Notes: generated from the letters alone by a model not told the origin. Shown: positions 1 through 7,604, counted from the first letter of the stretch. The stretch is 32,915 bases of DNA from Luteipulveratus flavus (GCF_029439465.1 NZ_JAROAV010000009.1:1-32915), one strand, 5' to 3'. Made by a program: numbers and translations.

Positions 1-179
1 ACAAGGCCGCGACCGCGGCGATCCGATCGACGACTGTTCCTTCGATCTCGGCCGGCATCACCCAAGCACTCCAGCAGCAACGCGCTCTCGCGGACAGCTG
101 GAAAGTCCCCACGATCCAGAGCGCACTGACTGCCTACCTCGAACAGAACAAGGCCGCGACCGCGGCGATCCGATCGACG
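1..179 (+). repeat. 32-bp direct repeat within coding sequence, period 147 bp
   Basis: Bases 1-32 and 148-179 are identical. The 147-bp spacing is exactly 49 codons, so the repeat keeps frame and encodes the same peptide twice. It shows that the truncated protein contains at least two tandem units; more may lie upstream of the window. Confidence 0.85.
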
Positions 180-533
180 GTCACGATCCCGCGCTATGCG
201 GACGAACTCATCCGTGCCGCCTTCGAGGTACTGGACGAGGTCAACGCCGCTAACGACGACCTCGACCTTGAGCAAGCCGTACAGTCCGCTGTAGAGCGAG
301 CCAAGACACCCCTCCTTCAGACGGGCGCGGCCCGCGAGATCATCAACCTTGTGCTGCTCTTCTTCATGGTGGCGGTGGTCGTGGGCGCCCCCATGATGAA
401 CCCAGTGCTTGGAGGGGCTTTGGTCGCCTACCTCAACGAGAAGGGGATAAACCACAAGTTCCTGCGCGACGCGGTTCAGAGGCAGATCGACAAGCGATGG
501 CCCATAGAAGGTGCCGAGGAGAAGTCGCCCTGA
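3..533 (+). CDS. C-terminal part of a membrane protein, 5' end outside window
   Basis: The frame is open from the first bases of the window to the TGA at 531-533, giving 176 residues with no start, so this is the 3' part of a longer gene. The internal ATG at 351 lies inside the hydrophobic segment and is unlikely to be the start. The visible part has an Ala/Gln/Glu-rich, probably helical region, then a hydrophobic stretch (about residues 116-148, from IINLVLLFFMV to GGALVAYL) likely to cross the membrane once or twice, then a charged tail. An 11-residue unit (NKAATAAIRST, its Asn cut off in the first copy) occurs twice, 49 residues apart. No family recognised. The IS3 remnant begins 24 bases downstream, so the true C-terminus may have been altered. 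Confidence 0.7.
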   Translation, partial: KAATAAIRSTTVPSISAGITQALQQQRALADSWKVPTIQSALTAYLEQNKAATAAIRSTVTIPRYADELIRAAFEVLDEVNAANDDLDLEQAVQSAVERAKTPLLQTGAAREIINLVLLFFMVAVVVGAPMMNPVLGGALVAYLNEKGINHKFLRDAVQRQIDKRWPIEGAEEKSP

Positions 534-556
534 GGACCCACACGTCCGTAGACTAC

Positions 557-1028
557 TGCCCTGTAACCGCTTTACCGGACACCGATGCCGAGGCGATGAT
601 CGTCTCGGAGAGGACCCGGAATTCCGTCATCGAGCGGTCGGGTTCGCGCGGCTGCGGGGGAAGCCGATCGCTGCGATCGCGAAGGATCTAGGGATCGCTG
701 AGTCGGGTCTACGACGCTGGATGGCGCAGGCCGACATTGACGAGGGCAACCGCGAGGGCCTGTCCTCGGAAGAGCGTGCTGAGCTGGTCCGGCTGCGCCG
801 TGAGAACCGCACTCAGGCGCTGGAGATCGAGATCTCGAAGCGGGCTTCGGCCCACTTCGCTCGAGAGAACGTGCTCCCAAATCGGGCTCCGGCTCGTTCG
901 TGGGGTTGCCGTGGACGGATTCCCGTCGCGGTGGCGTGCCGGGTCCTGGGGTGTCTCGACGTCGGACTAGTACGAATGGGTCAAGCCTCCACCGTCGATG
1001 CGTGATGTCGAGGATGCCGAGCATGTCC
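557..1028 (+). mobile_element. IS3-family insertion sequence remnant (left end, orfA, start of orfB)
   Basis: The segment starts with TGCCCTGTAAC, a TG-initiated end typical of IS3 elements. It runs through an OrfA-like reading frame and stops a short way into an OrfB-like frame at about 1028, where it abuts the 3' side of a broken SRAP gene on the other strand. The first 44 shared bases (560-603) recur at 12204-12247 with 4 mismatches, so at least two copies of the same element once existed here. No right end is visible; the element is truncated and inactive. Confidence 0.75.
610..1028 (+). pseudogene. decayed IS3 transposase OrfA/OrfB
   Basis: From about 610 the frame reads like IS3 OrfA: EFRHRAV, then a helix-turn-helix (IAAIAKDLGIAESGLRRWM), the linker ADIDEGNREGL, a leucine-zipper-like region (LVRLRRENR ... 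ALEIEI) and the usual ending SAHFARENVLP at 850-879. The normal start (MP.. just after the IS end) is missing. Around 919-951 the frame reads IPVAVACRVLG, the typical beginning of IS3 OrfB. A one-base shift near 952 is then needed to continue (VSTSD, amber TAG at 968, YEWV) up to DVEDAEHV at about 1028. The missing start, frameshift, nonsense codon and truncation all argue that no transposase is made. Confidence 0.75.
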
Positions 1029-1029
1029 C

Positions 1030-1606
1030 TCCCGGTTGGTCGCGGCCAGGTCAGCCGGGGCGATCCAGGCGGTCCGGGCTGGCTCGTCGAGGAAGACCGG
1101 CATCCGGTCGTGCACGACCCCGGTGGCATCGACACCCGTGCGGGTCGGGACGGTGAACGTCAGGCGACACTCCCCCACAAGGGCCATGTCCAGCTCGTAC
1201 AACCCGGCCGCGGACAACAGCCCGGTCTCGTCGGCCGGGTGGATGTAGAACGGCTGCTTGCCGTCCTCCTGCGCGACCCACTCGTAGTACCCGCTCATCG
1301 GCACCACCGCCCGCCGGCGGGCCACGGCGGTACGGAACGCCGGCTTGGAACCGGCGGTCTCGATCCGGGCGTTGTGAAACCCGCGCCGCTTCTCATCCAG
1401 CCAGTGCGGCCGCAACCCCACCAGGCGACCTCCAATCGGCGGGCCACCACACCGGTGTCGTCGGCGTCCTCGAGCACGACCGGCGCCGGCGTGGTCGGCG
1501 CGATCGAGTACAACCCCGGCCACACCGGCTCCAGGTCCTCCTGGTCAACGTCGCACGCAGTGGCGACCGCGGTCGTCTCCTTGCTTGACACGTATCGACC
1601 CCACAC
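1030..1606 (-). pseudogene. broken SRAP-domain gene (YedK/HMCES-like abasic-site shield)
   Basis: Family: SRAP proteins form a thiazolidine crosslink between Cys2 and abasic sites in single-stranded DNA. Seen: starting at the GTG at 1604-1606 the translation is VWGRYVSS, where the family has MCGRY. Codon 2 is TGG, so the catalytic Cys is Trp. Downstream are a GLYSIAPTT segment, the motif FHNARIET, RRAVVPMSGYYEW and HDRMPVFL (the active-site Asn, Glu and His regions). A one-base loss near 1420 separates EVAWWG from LRPHWLDEK, so two frames are needed. The last part of the fold is missing: after about 1030 the sequence is IS3 DNA. Three independent lesions make this a dead copy. Confidence 0.8.
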
Positions 1607-1845
1607 GTGATCCACCTCTTGCACTGGCCGTGATGGGCTCGCAGCTCGGCTCAGCGCCACGTCCACGGGGAGCCGCCTACTTCCTGAACTCGCTCATCGG
1701 CACCTGACCGAACTCCGTCGGGCCTCGGCCGGTTCGCGCCTCCTCGACAACAGCCCCGTCGACTACCACGTCGCCGCGCCGCGACCTCCGTCCACGGTGA
1801 TCGACCCTCTTGATCGCAATCCTTGTCATCCTTCGAGCGGCTCAA

Positions 1846-1861
1846 GCTCACCTTGGTGAGC
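1846..1861. promoter_or_regulatory. 16-bp perfect palindrome, possible operator
   Basis: GCTCACC-TT-GGTGAGC is a perfect inverted repeat of 7 bp arms around 2 bases. It lies in the 1607-1963 stretch, which otherwise holds no convincing gene. Symmetric sites of this length often bind dimeric repressors, but no neighbouring regulator gene points to a role here. A chance or relic palindrome is equally possible. Confidence 0.25.
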
Positions 1862-1912
1862 GCCAGCCCCGGGGCGACGTACTACTCTCGAAGAAGTCGG
1901 AAACGAGGGCGG

Positions 1913-1942
1913 GGCCTTAGCCGGCTGCAACCGGCTAAGGCC
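1913..1942 (-). terminator. GC-rich hairpin after the 45-codon gene
   Basis: GGCCTTAGCCGG (1913-1924) and its exact complement (1931-1942) enclose a 6-base loop: a 12-bp perfect stem 21 bases past the stop of the minus-strand gene at 1964-2101. No T-tract follows, which is common for actinobacterial terminators. The stem is symmetrical and could also act on plus-strand transcripts. Confidence 0.6.
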
Positions 1943-1963
1943 GGCCCGTCCCCTGTTACGACC

Positions 1964-2101
1964 TCACAGGTCGTGCCACATGCGGACCAGGATGGCGGTG
2001 GTCTGGATGACCTGAAGTGCCGTGCGAAGCAAACTCAGGTGTCCGGACCGCCGCTGATTCGTCTGGGCCGCCCACTCGTGCGGCTGGTGTCGCGTGTCCA
2101 C
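1964..2101 (-). CDS. small protein of 45 residues, unknown function
   Basis: A GTG at 2099-2101 is preceded on the minus strand by AAAGGAGGA (complement of about 2106-2114), one of the strongest ribosome binding sites in the window, at about 5 bases spacing. The frame runs 45 codons to TGA and is followed by a terminator-like hairpin. The peptide begins MDTRHQPHEWAAQ and ends with an amphipathic/hydrophobic helix (SLLRTALQVIQTTAILVRMW) and HDL. It is too short for two domains; the C-terminal helix could associate with a membrane. Complete signals around such a small frame suggest a real, separately expressed gene. No family recognised. Confidence 0.55.
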   Translation of the reverse strand: MDTRHQPHEWAAQTNQRRSGHLSLLRTALQVIQTTAILVRMWHDL

Positions 2102-2295
2102 GTCTCCTCCTTTCTGAGTAGCGGGCGCCCGGTCGGCGCCGTTCGACTCAAGTAGTGACACATCCGTGCGCACCGATCCAGTACACTGATGAAGCGCCTC
2201 AACCGGCCAGCAATGAGTCATCCAGATCAGGCCTTGAAGATGGCGTATCTGGCTGGTTAAGACGCTCAGATTGAGCAGTCATATCTGGGAGCCAA

Positions 2296-3318
2296 ATGCT
2301 GCAAGATCTCATTGCCGACTGGACGCGCCAGCCCACTGCAAAGGAGCGGGAGCAGCTTCAACGCCGTCTCGCTCGCCTTCAGGTCAGCGGCCTTGAGGCG
2401 CATCTGAACGCGCTTGACACCAAGCTCCTGAGCTACGAGCGGTCGGTGGGCAAGCTCCGAACTGAGGGCCTTCGGCTCCGTCGACCCTTCGTCCACTTGA
2501 GCGACCCGATCGACGGGGACAGCTCGGATCGCAAAGCCCCACCGCGCGAGCTCAGGCCACCCGCAACCCGAATCTCGTCGAGCCTCGGCTCGACCCTCCG
2601 CCTTGAGCTGACCGTCCTCGCCCTGCTGCAGCTGCACCGCAAACCGAAGGCTCGCGCCCACCTCGCAGACCTAGAGATCCCCATCGCCGGTGACAGCCAG
2701 CACACCGGCTGGGCCGATCTCGTAGCCGCCCTACCGACCGACAACAACGTCGGCGGGATCTACCACAACGCCCGTGACAAGCGCGCGCGCACCGTCAGAA
2801 AGGCACTGGAGCGCCTCGCGACCGTCGGCCTCGTTGATCTGCCGGGCAAGCCCGGAGCACGCAACCGCTTCGAGGGCTTTGTCCCGCTCTACGAGGCGGG
2901 CGCGGAGGCCCACGGTGAGCGGGAGGAGTACGCGATCCCCGAAACGTCTGCTGCCGTCTTCGCGCTGCCTCCCGGCTTTATCCTCAACGGCTGGCTGCAC
3001 GTACTCGAGGACTCCGAGATAGCAGTGCTGCTGATGGCTGCCTGCGGCGCCGGCTCGTGGATCGAAGAAGGACTCCATGCCTTTCCCGGAAAGGTACGTC
3101 TGCGCCACTACGGCATCCACCGCGACCCATACTCGGCCGCTCGTAAAACGCTCGACTGGTTCGGTCTGCTCGACGTCAGGGAGATCGGTCGGCACAGCGA
3201 CGGACGGGCAGAGGATGACGAGCGTTACGTCCACCGGATCGGAGTCCGCCAGGCCGGCTTCGAGGAGCGGGCGCTTCCTGCCATGCGGACCGCGATCCAG
3301 CGACAGCTTGATCGCTGA
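2296..3318 (+). CDS. tandem winged-helix-like protein, unknown function
   Basis: 340 residues from an ATG preceded by GGGAG at a suitable distance. The N-terminal about 90 residues are charged and helical (TRQPTAKEREQLQRRLARLQ), possibly a coiled coil. A winged-helix-like unit follows around residues 100-190, with ARTVRKALERLATVGLVDLP as the likely recognition helix and turn. A second similar unit lies around residues 235-320 (KVRLRHYGIHRDPYSAARK, then TLDWFGLLDV). Two wHTH units in tandem resemble plasmid replication initiators and some phage or defence regulators, but no signature allows a choice. It stands alone: the TIR gene starts 357 bases later on the same strand. Inferred DNA-binding protein. 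Confidence 0.7.
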   Translation: MLQDLIADWTRQPTAKEREQLQRRLARLQVSGLEAHLNALDTKLLSYERSVGKLRTEGLRLRRPFVHLSDPIDGDSSDRKAPPRELRPPATRISSSLGSTLRLELTVLALLQLHRKPKARAHLADLEIPIAGDSQHTGWADLVAALPTDNNVGGIYHNARDKRARTVRKALERLATVGLVDLPGKPGARNRFEGFVPLYEAGAEAHGEREEYAIPETSAAVFALPPGFILNGWLHVLEDSEIAVLLMAACGAGSWIEEGLHAFPGKVRLRHYGIHRDPYSAARKTLDWFGLLDVREIGRHSDGRAEDDERYVHRIGVRQAGFEERALPAMRTAIQRQLDR

Positions 3319-3363
3319 CCGAGTCAGGCAACCGCCCGGGCAAGCCGGTGAAGTCAGCCCTGA

Positions 3364-3552
3364 CACAACGGCGCGGCCGCAACAACGAGCTGGGCCGATG
3401 ATCGCCGGACCGGCTACCGCACCGACCCGATCCCCACCAAAGGCACCTACCTCATCGAGGACACCCGGCACTGCCTGTGGGTCATCGTCGACGCAGCGGT
3501 CTTCCGTGTCGGCGGAGTAGAAGGACATCGCCTCCGGCACGCTCGTGCACCG
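3364..3552 (+). pseudogene. decayed coding fragment upstream of TIR gene
   Basis: The 357-base gap between the winged-helix and TIR genes contains an open stretch in the TIR frame reading WADDRRTGYRTDPIPTKG, TYLIEDTRHCLWVIVDAAVF and RVGG. This has the composition of a real protein but no start codon or ribosome binding site, and it loses protein-like character after about 3552. It is probably the remains of an older gene; unidentified. Confidence 0.3.
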
Positions 3553-3661
3553 AATCGGCCCCTGGAGACCACGGCAGGTCAACCATGTCTGACCACCCAG
3601 GTATGGCCGGAGTGGCCACTTCGAGCCGGACTGCTGGCCATCACCTGTTGCCGGGGCGACC

Positions 3662-3667
3662 TATGCT
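3662..3667 (+). promoter_or_regulatory. possible -10 box for a leaderless TIR transcript
   Basis: TATGCT ends 8 bases before the ATG at 3676, and no ribosome binding site precedes that ATG. This arrangement fits a leaderless mRNA starting at or next to the start codon, which is common in actinobacteria. No good -35 hexamer is seen 16-18 bases upstream, so the call is weak. Confidence 0.3.
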
Positions 3668-3675
3668 CCGGTCTC

Positions 3676-5187
3676 ATGAGTGAGGCTCCGGTAAGCAAAC
3701 ACGTCTTCATCTCCTACGTGCGTGAAGACGCGGAGAAGGTGGACAGCCTCTGCAGGGTGCTAGAGGCCGCCCAGATCCCATACTGGCGTGATCGATCGGC
3801 GCTCGGTCCCGGACAAGCATGGAAGGCCAAGATCCGTCAGGCGATCCGGGACGGATCTCTGATGTTTCTGGCCTGCTTCTCAGACAGTTCTCGTGCCAAG
3901 GACAAGTCCTACATGAACGAAGAGCTGACGCTGGCAGCAGATGAGTTCCGCCTGAGGCCGCCCGACCGAGAATGGCTGATCCCCGTGCGTTTCGACGCGG
4001 GCGAGGTACCGCACTGGGACCTGGGAGCGGGTCGCTCGATCAACGACCTCAACTACTCCAACCTGTTCGGCGATGGTCACGCGGCCGAAGCGGCAAAGCT
4101 GGTCACCACGATCCACCGTGTGATGGGCGAGAAGCGGCTCGACACCGCCTCCACCGTCGCGGCCATCGAGCAGGCCACGAACGCCGACCGTACGGATCTG
4201 GTGAAGCGGCTCACCAAGGAGATGCTGCTGGATCCAACCCGGCAGATTGAGTTGGACGATCTGGTGACCCGAGAGGCACAGCGTGTGCTGAGCGTCCTCA
4301 AGGACCCTGACCGGGTCTCTGGACCGTTGGGCGGAAGCGCTGAGGAGCAAGTCATTCGGGTTGCAACAGAGGCTCAGGAACTGTGTGCCATCGCGCAACC
4401 GTTCTGCGCGTCGCTGCACGCGGCAACACGCTGGGCGAACCCAACGGCGTTGACGCCGTGGTCTAACGGCATCCGGGCTTTCGTGCAGGCTGCGACCAAG
4501 ATCGAAGGCGGGGCGGAGGCGCTGCTCAGGATTCGGCATGTGCCTGGTTTGATCGCGTTGATGACAGCAGGTGTGGGGTGCGTAGCCAGTGATCGGTGGG
4601 CCAACCTGAAGACGCTGGTGGTTGACCCGTACGTGCGTGACCGATACCAGGAGCAACCGCTTTCGTTGCTCGAAGCGACGCATCCTTACGCACCGTTCGA
4701 CGACCAGGGTTGGGTGAGCAGCTCACTCGCGCGAGCAGCGCAACGTGACGTTCCAGTCGCAGACGCCTTCAAGAAGTTAAAGGAGGACCAGGTCAAGTTG
4801 CACACCCCCGTCGCAGACTGGCTGTTCGCCGTCCTGCGGCCTGTTCTGGCGGACCACTTACCGGACGACGACATGTACGCTGCTGCGTTTGACCGGGCCG
4901 AAGTGATGCTCGGGGTGCTCGCTCAGGACGCCGTCAACTTGCGCAGGGCGAGTAGCAATGACGGCCAAATCTGGGGCAGCTCACACTGGTTCGGGAGGTC
5001 GACGTGGCGCTCAGCCCATTCGTTCACCGCCAGTCCGGTGCGGGACCTCCAGCACGAGCTCGCGACCCAGGGCGGCGGCTGGGCGCCGCTCAGTGCGGGA
5101 TTGTTCGGCGAAGATCCCGAGCGGGCGAAGACCGCACTGGATGAGTACGCGGAGGACTTCGGGAAGGTAGCGCGAAGTCGGTTCTGA
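3676..5187 (+). CDS. TIR-domain protein with long uncharacterised C-terminal region
   Basis: 503 residues. Residues about 8-140 form a bacterial TIR domain: HVFISYVREDAEKVDSL (first strand and helix), IPYWRDRSALGPGQAWKAKI (the conserved W-D ... G..W..I element), IRDGSLMFLACFSDSS, and SYMNEELTLA, in which Glu82 or Glu83 is the probable catalytic glutamate of TIR NAD hydrolases. Residues about 145-503 are helical, with Trp-rich patches (WANPTALTPWSNG, SSHWFGRSTWRSAH), and match no family I know. Bacterial TIR proteins with an extra sensor domain commonly kill or arrest infected cells by destroying NAD, and the accessory neighbourhood fits such a role; this is inference. It is monocistronic as far as seen and perhaps leaderless. 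Confidence 0.8.
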   Translation: MSEAPVSKHVFISYVREDAEKVDSLCRVLEAAQIPYWRDRSALGPGQAWKAKIRQAIRDGSLMFLACFSDSSRAKDKSYMNEELTLAADEFRLRPPDREWLIPVRFDAGEVPHWDLGAGRSINDLNYSNLFGDGHAAEAAKLVTTIHRVMGEKRLDTASTVAAIEQATNADRTDLVKRLTKEMLLDPTRQIELDDLVTREAQRVLSVLKDPDRVSGPLGGSAEEQVIRVATEAQELCAIAQPFCASLHAATRWANPTALTPWSNGIRAFVQAATKIEGGAEALLRIRHVPGLIALMTAGVGCVASDRWANLKTLVVDPYVRDRYQEQPLSLLEATHPYAPFDDQGWVSSSLARAAQRDVPVADAFKKLKEDQVKLHTPVADWLFAVLRPVLADHLPDDDMYAAAFDRAEVMLGVLAQDAVNLRRASSNDGQIWGSSHWFGRSTWRSAHSFTASPVRDLQHELATQGGGWAPLSAGLFGEDPERAKTALDEYAEDFGKVARSRF

Positions 5188-5201
5188 AGTGGAAGGGCAT
5201 G

Positions 5202-5872
5202 TCAGGCGCACGGGCGTAGTTGCTCGACTGCAGAGCCGTGTTCGATGTCGCGTTGCGGCACGAGGCGGGACGGGCGGTTCCAACTCGAGCGCTGCGCGGG
5301 TGCTGCGTTGCGAGACCCGGGACGGGCCTGTGCGGCCCTTGCGGTCTGCCGGACGGCCTGGAGCCGATCGCTGGCGACAGTGCTGTCCAGGTGCTCGATC
5401 ACCGGTGTCGGCGTCGCCGGGACCACGCGTGTAGTGGATAGCTTGGCGCGCGCGAGGTTGGCGCGCTGGTGTGCCTCCCTGGCGGACTCGATCGCGCGCA
5501 CGGCACGTTCCACTGCTGCAGCACCGCGATCCAGCCGCGGGAGGAGTCGACACCGCCAGCGGGCAGCGCAAGGTTCAGATGACGAGCGGCCAGCGCGACG
5601 TGCTGTGCCTTCACGTACGACGGTGCGCGCGCGTCGGCTCGTACGGCTGCGCCAGGGATGCACGGGCGTTCCGGTCTGCCATGTCCGACAGCGGTCGCAG
5701 CACCTCCTCCTGGCCGGCGCGCGCCGCGATCAGGCTGACGGTGCCAGCGGCTGGGCGGTCTGCGCCTTGCACGCGACAGGGTCGTAGGGGTCCAACCGCT
5801 CGGGGTCGTCGTTCCATTCACTCAGCGCGACGGCGGCACGCTCCAGGTCGGGTGTGGCGTCGACCTTCTACT
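5202..5872 (-). pseudogene. multiply frameshifted gene, family unknown
   Basis: On the minus strand, protein-like sequence continues through at least three frames. From about 5855: VDATPDLERAAVALSEWNDD, then PERLDPYDPVACKAQTAQPL. After a shift near 5735: SLIAARAGQEEVLRPLSDMA. After another near 5620: YVKAQHVALAARHLNLALPA and SSRGWIAVLQQW. After a third near 5520: VERAVRAIESAREAHQRANL, running to a TGA at 5202. The Ala/Arg-rich helical pattern resembles C-terminal parts of conjugative relaxases or other mobility proteins, which would suit the adjacent recombinase, but nothing decisive is visible. No intact start exists. It ends 15 bases from the convergent TIR gene. Confidence 0.5.
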
Positions 5873-5914
5873 CGAATTGCACTCTGTCGACCGGACAGAC
5901 GATGGCTTACCTGC

Positions 5915-5951
5915 GCGAAGGGTTAGCGGGCGCCCACCGCTGACCCTTCGC
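5915..5951 (-). terminator. hairpin directly after the recombinase gene
   Basis: Arms 5915-5929 and 5937-5951 are complementary over 15 bases with one mismatch and enclose a 7-base loop. The hairpin begins 4 bases past the recombinase stop codon (5955-5957) on the minus strand, a normal place for an intrinsic terminator. No T-tract. Confidence 0.6.
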
Positions 5952-5954
5952 GGT

Positions 5955-6608
5955 CTACCGGAAGGGACGACGCTGGCCGTGCCTAGGGACTTCGGCCTGA
6001 CTTTCAACCGGTTGCGGGTCGGGTCGACCGTGCGGCTGATGGGCGGCGAGCGATGGGATCTCGTTGCGCACGACGCGGCCGACGATGGCGCGGGACAGTC
6101 CGGTCAAGGCGGCGATGTCGCGCTGAGACCGGCCCTGCCGGACCAGGTCGTGGATGTGCTGCACCTGGCGCGGGTTCACCTTCGAGCGGCGGCCCAGCGT
6201 CTTGCCGTCAGCGCGTGCGGCCGCGAGGCCGGCGGCGGTGCGCTCGGCGATCAGGTCGCGCTCGAACTCGGCCAGCAGCGCGAACAGCCCGAGCATGAGC
6301 TTGCCGGTCGGGGTGCGGGTGTCGATGTGCTCCGACAGCGACCGGAACTCCACTCCTCTGGTCTCCAGCTCGCGCACTGTCTCCACCAGGTGCGTGGTCG
6401 AGCGGCCGAGGCGGTCCAGCCGCCACACCGTCACCGTGTCACCCTCGACCAACTGGCCGAGCAGCTCGACCAGCAGCGGCCGGTCCGAGCGGGTGCCCGA
6501 AGCGTGCTCGACCACTACCTGGTCGACGCCGGCCGCGGTCAGCGCGTCGACCTGCGCCTGCGCGTCCTGCGCGATCGTCGAGACCCGCGCATACCCGTAC
6601 GACGTCAT
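5955..6608 (-). CDS. serine recombinase, resolvase/invertase family
   Basis: 217 residues. The ATG at 6606-6608 is preferred over the GTG two codons upstream because AGGGGA then sits 6 bases away and the catalytic serine becomes Ser10 (YARVS), the canonical position. Catalytic domain motifs follow: HASGTRSDRPLL, VTVWRLDRLGRS (active-site arginines), GKLMLGLFALLAEFERDLI and the long E helix ERTAAGLAAARADGKTLGRR. The C-terminus has an HTH of the Hin/resolvase type (QGRSQRDIAALTGLSRAIVG) and a short basic tail. The enzyme makes staggered double-strand cuts at a 2-bp core and rotates the strands, giving resolution or inversion. It is probably the resolvase of a lost transposon or plasmid; res-like repeats lie just upstream. 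Confidence 0.9.
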   Translation of the reverse strand: MTSYGYARVSTIAQDAQAQVDALTAAGVDQVVVEHASGTRSDRPLLVELLGQLVEGDTVTVWRLDRLGRSTTHLVETVRELETRGVEFRSLSEHIDTRTPTGKLMLGLFALLAEFERDLIAERTAAGLAAARADGKTLGRRSKVNPRQVQHIHDLVRQGRSQRDIAALTGLSRAIVGRVVRNEIPSLAAHQPHGRPDPQPVESQAEVPRHGQRRPFR

Positions 6609-6624
6609 GGCCACTCCCCTGCCT

Positions 6625-6749
6625 GGCTCGAAATGACGGATAGTGAGCCACGCTCACGCCGCCGCTTAGTGAGCCAAGGGTATTGAGCCGCACTGACCGC
6701 CGTCTGGACGTGGCCGCCGGCGTGGCTCGAAAACGATCGACACCGAGCC
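6625..6749. other. res-like site cluster beside the recombinase gene
   Basis: The 125 bases upstream of the recombinase hold a set of related motifs. A 26-bp dyad at 6724-6749 reads GGCTCG-n4-CGATCG-n4-CGAGCC. A 25-bp imperfect dyad at 6625-6649 begins GGCTCGAAAT and ends AGTGAGCC. Between them lie further TGAGCC half sites (about 6671 and 6684) and a GTGAGC-n3-GCTCAC palindrome. Serine resolvases act on such arrays of dyad subsites next to their own gene, and they often repress their own promoter there. A related cluster lies at 21437-21545. Confidence 0.5.
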
Positions 6750-6893
6750 GAAGCCATACGCGTGGCTGCGCCCTCCGAACAAGATGTTATGAATGAGAGC
6801 AAGCCAGTCGACGACCTCGGCAACCTCGTCCGCAGGCAGGCACGGAGCAACGATCGTGGCCGTGTCCTCCCTGGGCCCATATGTAAGGCCCAC
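6666..6893 (-). pseudogene. small protein-like frame running into the res-like site
   Basis: A GTG at 6891-6893 opens a 75-codon minus-strand frame with protein-like content (REDTATIVAPCLPADEVAEV, then VDWLALIHNILFGGRSHAYG). Its last part is read through the res-like motifs and ends by chance in SIPLAH. No clear ribosome binding site is seen. It may be the 5' part of a gene cut off when the recombinase element arrived, or a degraded third gene of the YD locus. Confidence 0.3.
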
Positions 6894-6977
6894 CGTTTCG
6901 TTCAGCTGCCCTGACCTTCTCGTTTAGGCCGTGGCGAGAACCTGCGTCTTTCGCTCCCTCAGACAGCGTGCCTCCCA

Positions 6978-7019
6978 CTGTGGCCGAGGGAGGCAGTCGC
7001 CTGCCTCCCTCGGCCACAG
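6978..7019 (-). terminator. perfect 19-bp hairpin ending the YD operon
   Basis: CTGTGGCCGAGGGAGGCAG (6978-6996) pairs perfectly with 7001-7019 around the 4-base loop TCGC. It lies 28 bases past the stop of the minus-strand partner gene (7047). Such a long, perfect, GC-rich stem with a tetraloop is a strong factor-independent terminator candidate despite the absence of a T-tract. Confidence 0.75.
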
Positions 7020-7046
7020 ACCGGTTCGCGATCACCAAGCCGGCAC

Positions 7047-7604
7047 CTAGGAGGACCCGCCCTTCGTGCGATGCCAAGCCATGGCTGCATAAATGCCACA
7101 TGCAAGTACCGCGAAGTGCACGGGAATCTGTAACGGGAGAAGCCAAGGCCGCTCGTTGCCTCGATTGAGGAAGACCCGGAAGCAGATATCTAGAACAAGG
7201 AGGAGCACGGCGATGAGCGCCCACTTTTTAGCACTTGGCGGATCCTTTTTGGAGCCTAGCTCAACTGTGTGATTCTTGTTCTCATCCACTTTCGAAAAAT
7301 CTCCTTCATAACTCACAGGCGAGAGGGCCGATATGTCGAAAAACTTGCCTTGACCCCACCACGCGTCGGCTGGTCTGTCTTGACTCACACATAAGACCAG
7401 TCGATCTTCATCGGGTGGAATGGATCCTCGCCACATGCAGGGATTGACGGACCCGAGTCTCGCGACAACTTCCACGTCACGGCTTTCCACTTTGAAAGAC
7501 AATGTCTTCCACAAGCGCAGCTTTCCGTTTTGGCCGTTTACGCTCACCTTATAGGGCCGGGCGAAACCGACTATCGTCGGATCCCTACGAACCTCAACTT
7601 CCAT
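7047..7604 (-). CDS. two-TM membrane protein coupled to YD-repeat gene, candidate immunity protein
   Basis: 185 residues. Its ATG (7602-7604) shares one base with the TAA of the upstream YD-repeat gene (TAATG), so the two are translationally coupled. Residues 1-115 form a soluble, probably beta-rich domain (YKVSVNG, VNPCMWRGSIPPDED, WWGQGKFFD). Residues about 127-146 (WALIAVLLLVLDICFRVFL) and 154-177 (LPLQIPVHFAVLACGIYAAM) are transmembrane. A clear homologue of all these parts is encoded at 22310-23074. Base composition is markedly AT-richer than the YD core. Position, coupling and composition are those of an immunity gene of a polymorphic toxin; this role is inferred and the family is unknown to me. 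Confidence 0.75.
   Translation of the reverse strand: MEVEVRRDPTIVGFARPYKVSVNGQNGKLRLWKTLSFKVESRDVEVVARLGSVNPCMWRGSIPPDEDRLVLCVSQDRPADAWWGQGKFFDISALSPVSYEGDFSKVDENKNHTVELGSKKDPPSAKKWALIAVLLLVLDICFRVFLNRGNERPWLLPLQIPVHFAVLACGIYAAMAWHRTKGGSS

Larger units (their letters stand above)
1607..1963. other. gene-free stretch, probably relic DNA
   Basis: Between the broken SRAP gene and the 45-codon gene no reading frame shows a start with a ribosome binding site or a recognisable motif. It contains the palindrome at 1846-1861 and, at its end, the hairpin at 1913-1942. Given the decayed genes on the left it is most likely relic sequence. Confidence 0.4.

Noticed and set aside
2189-2260. 23-codon frame just before the winged-helix gene (starts MKRLNRPAM)
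   Set aside because: No ribosome binding site; it faintly recalls the end of an IS256-type transposase but is too short to support either reading.
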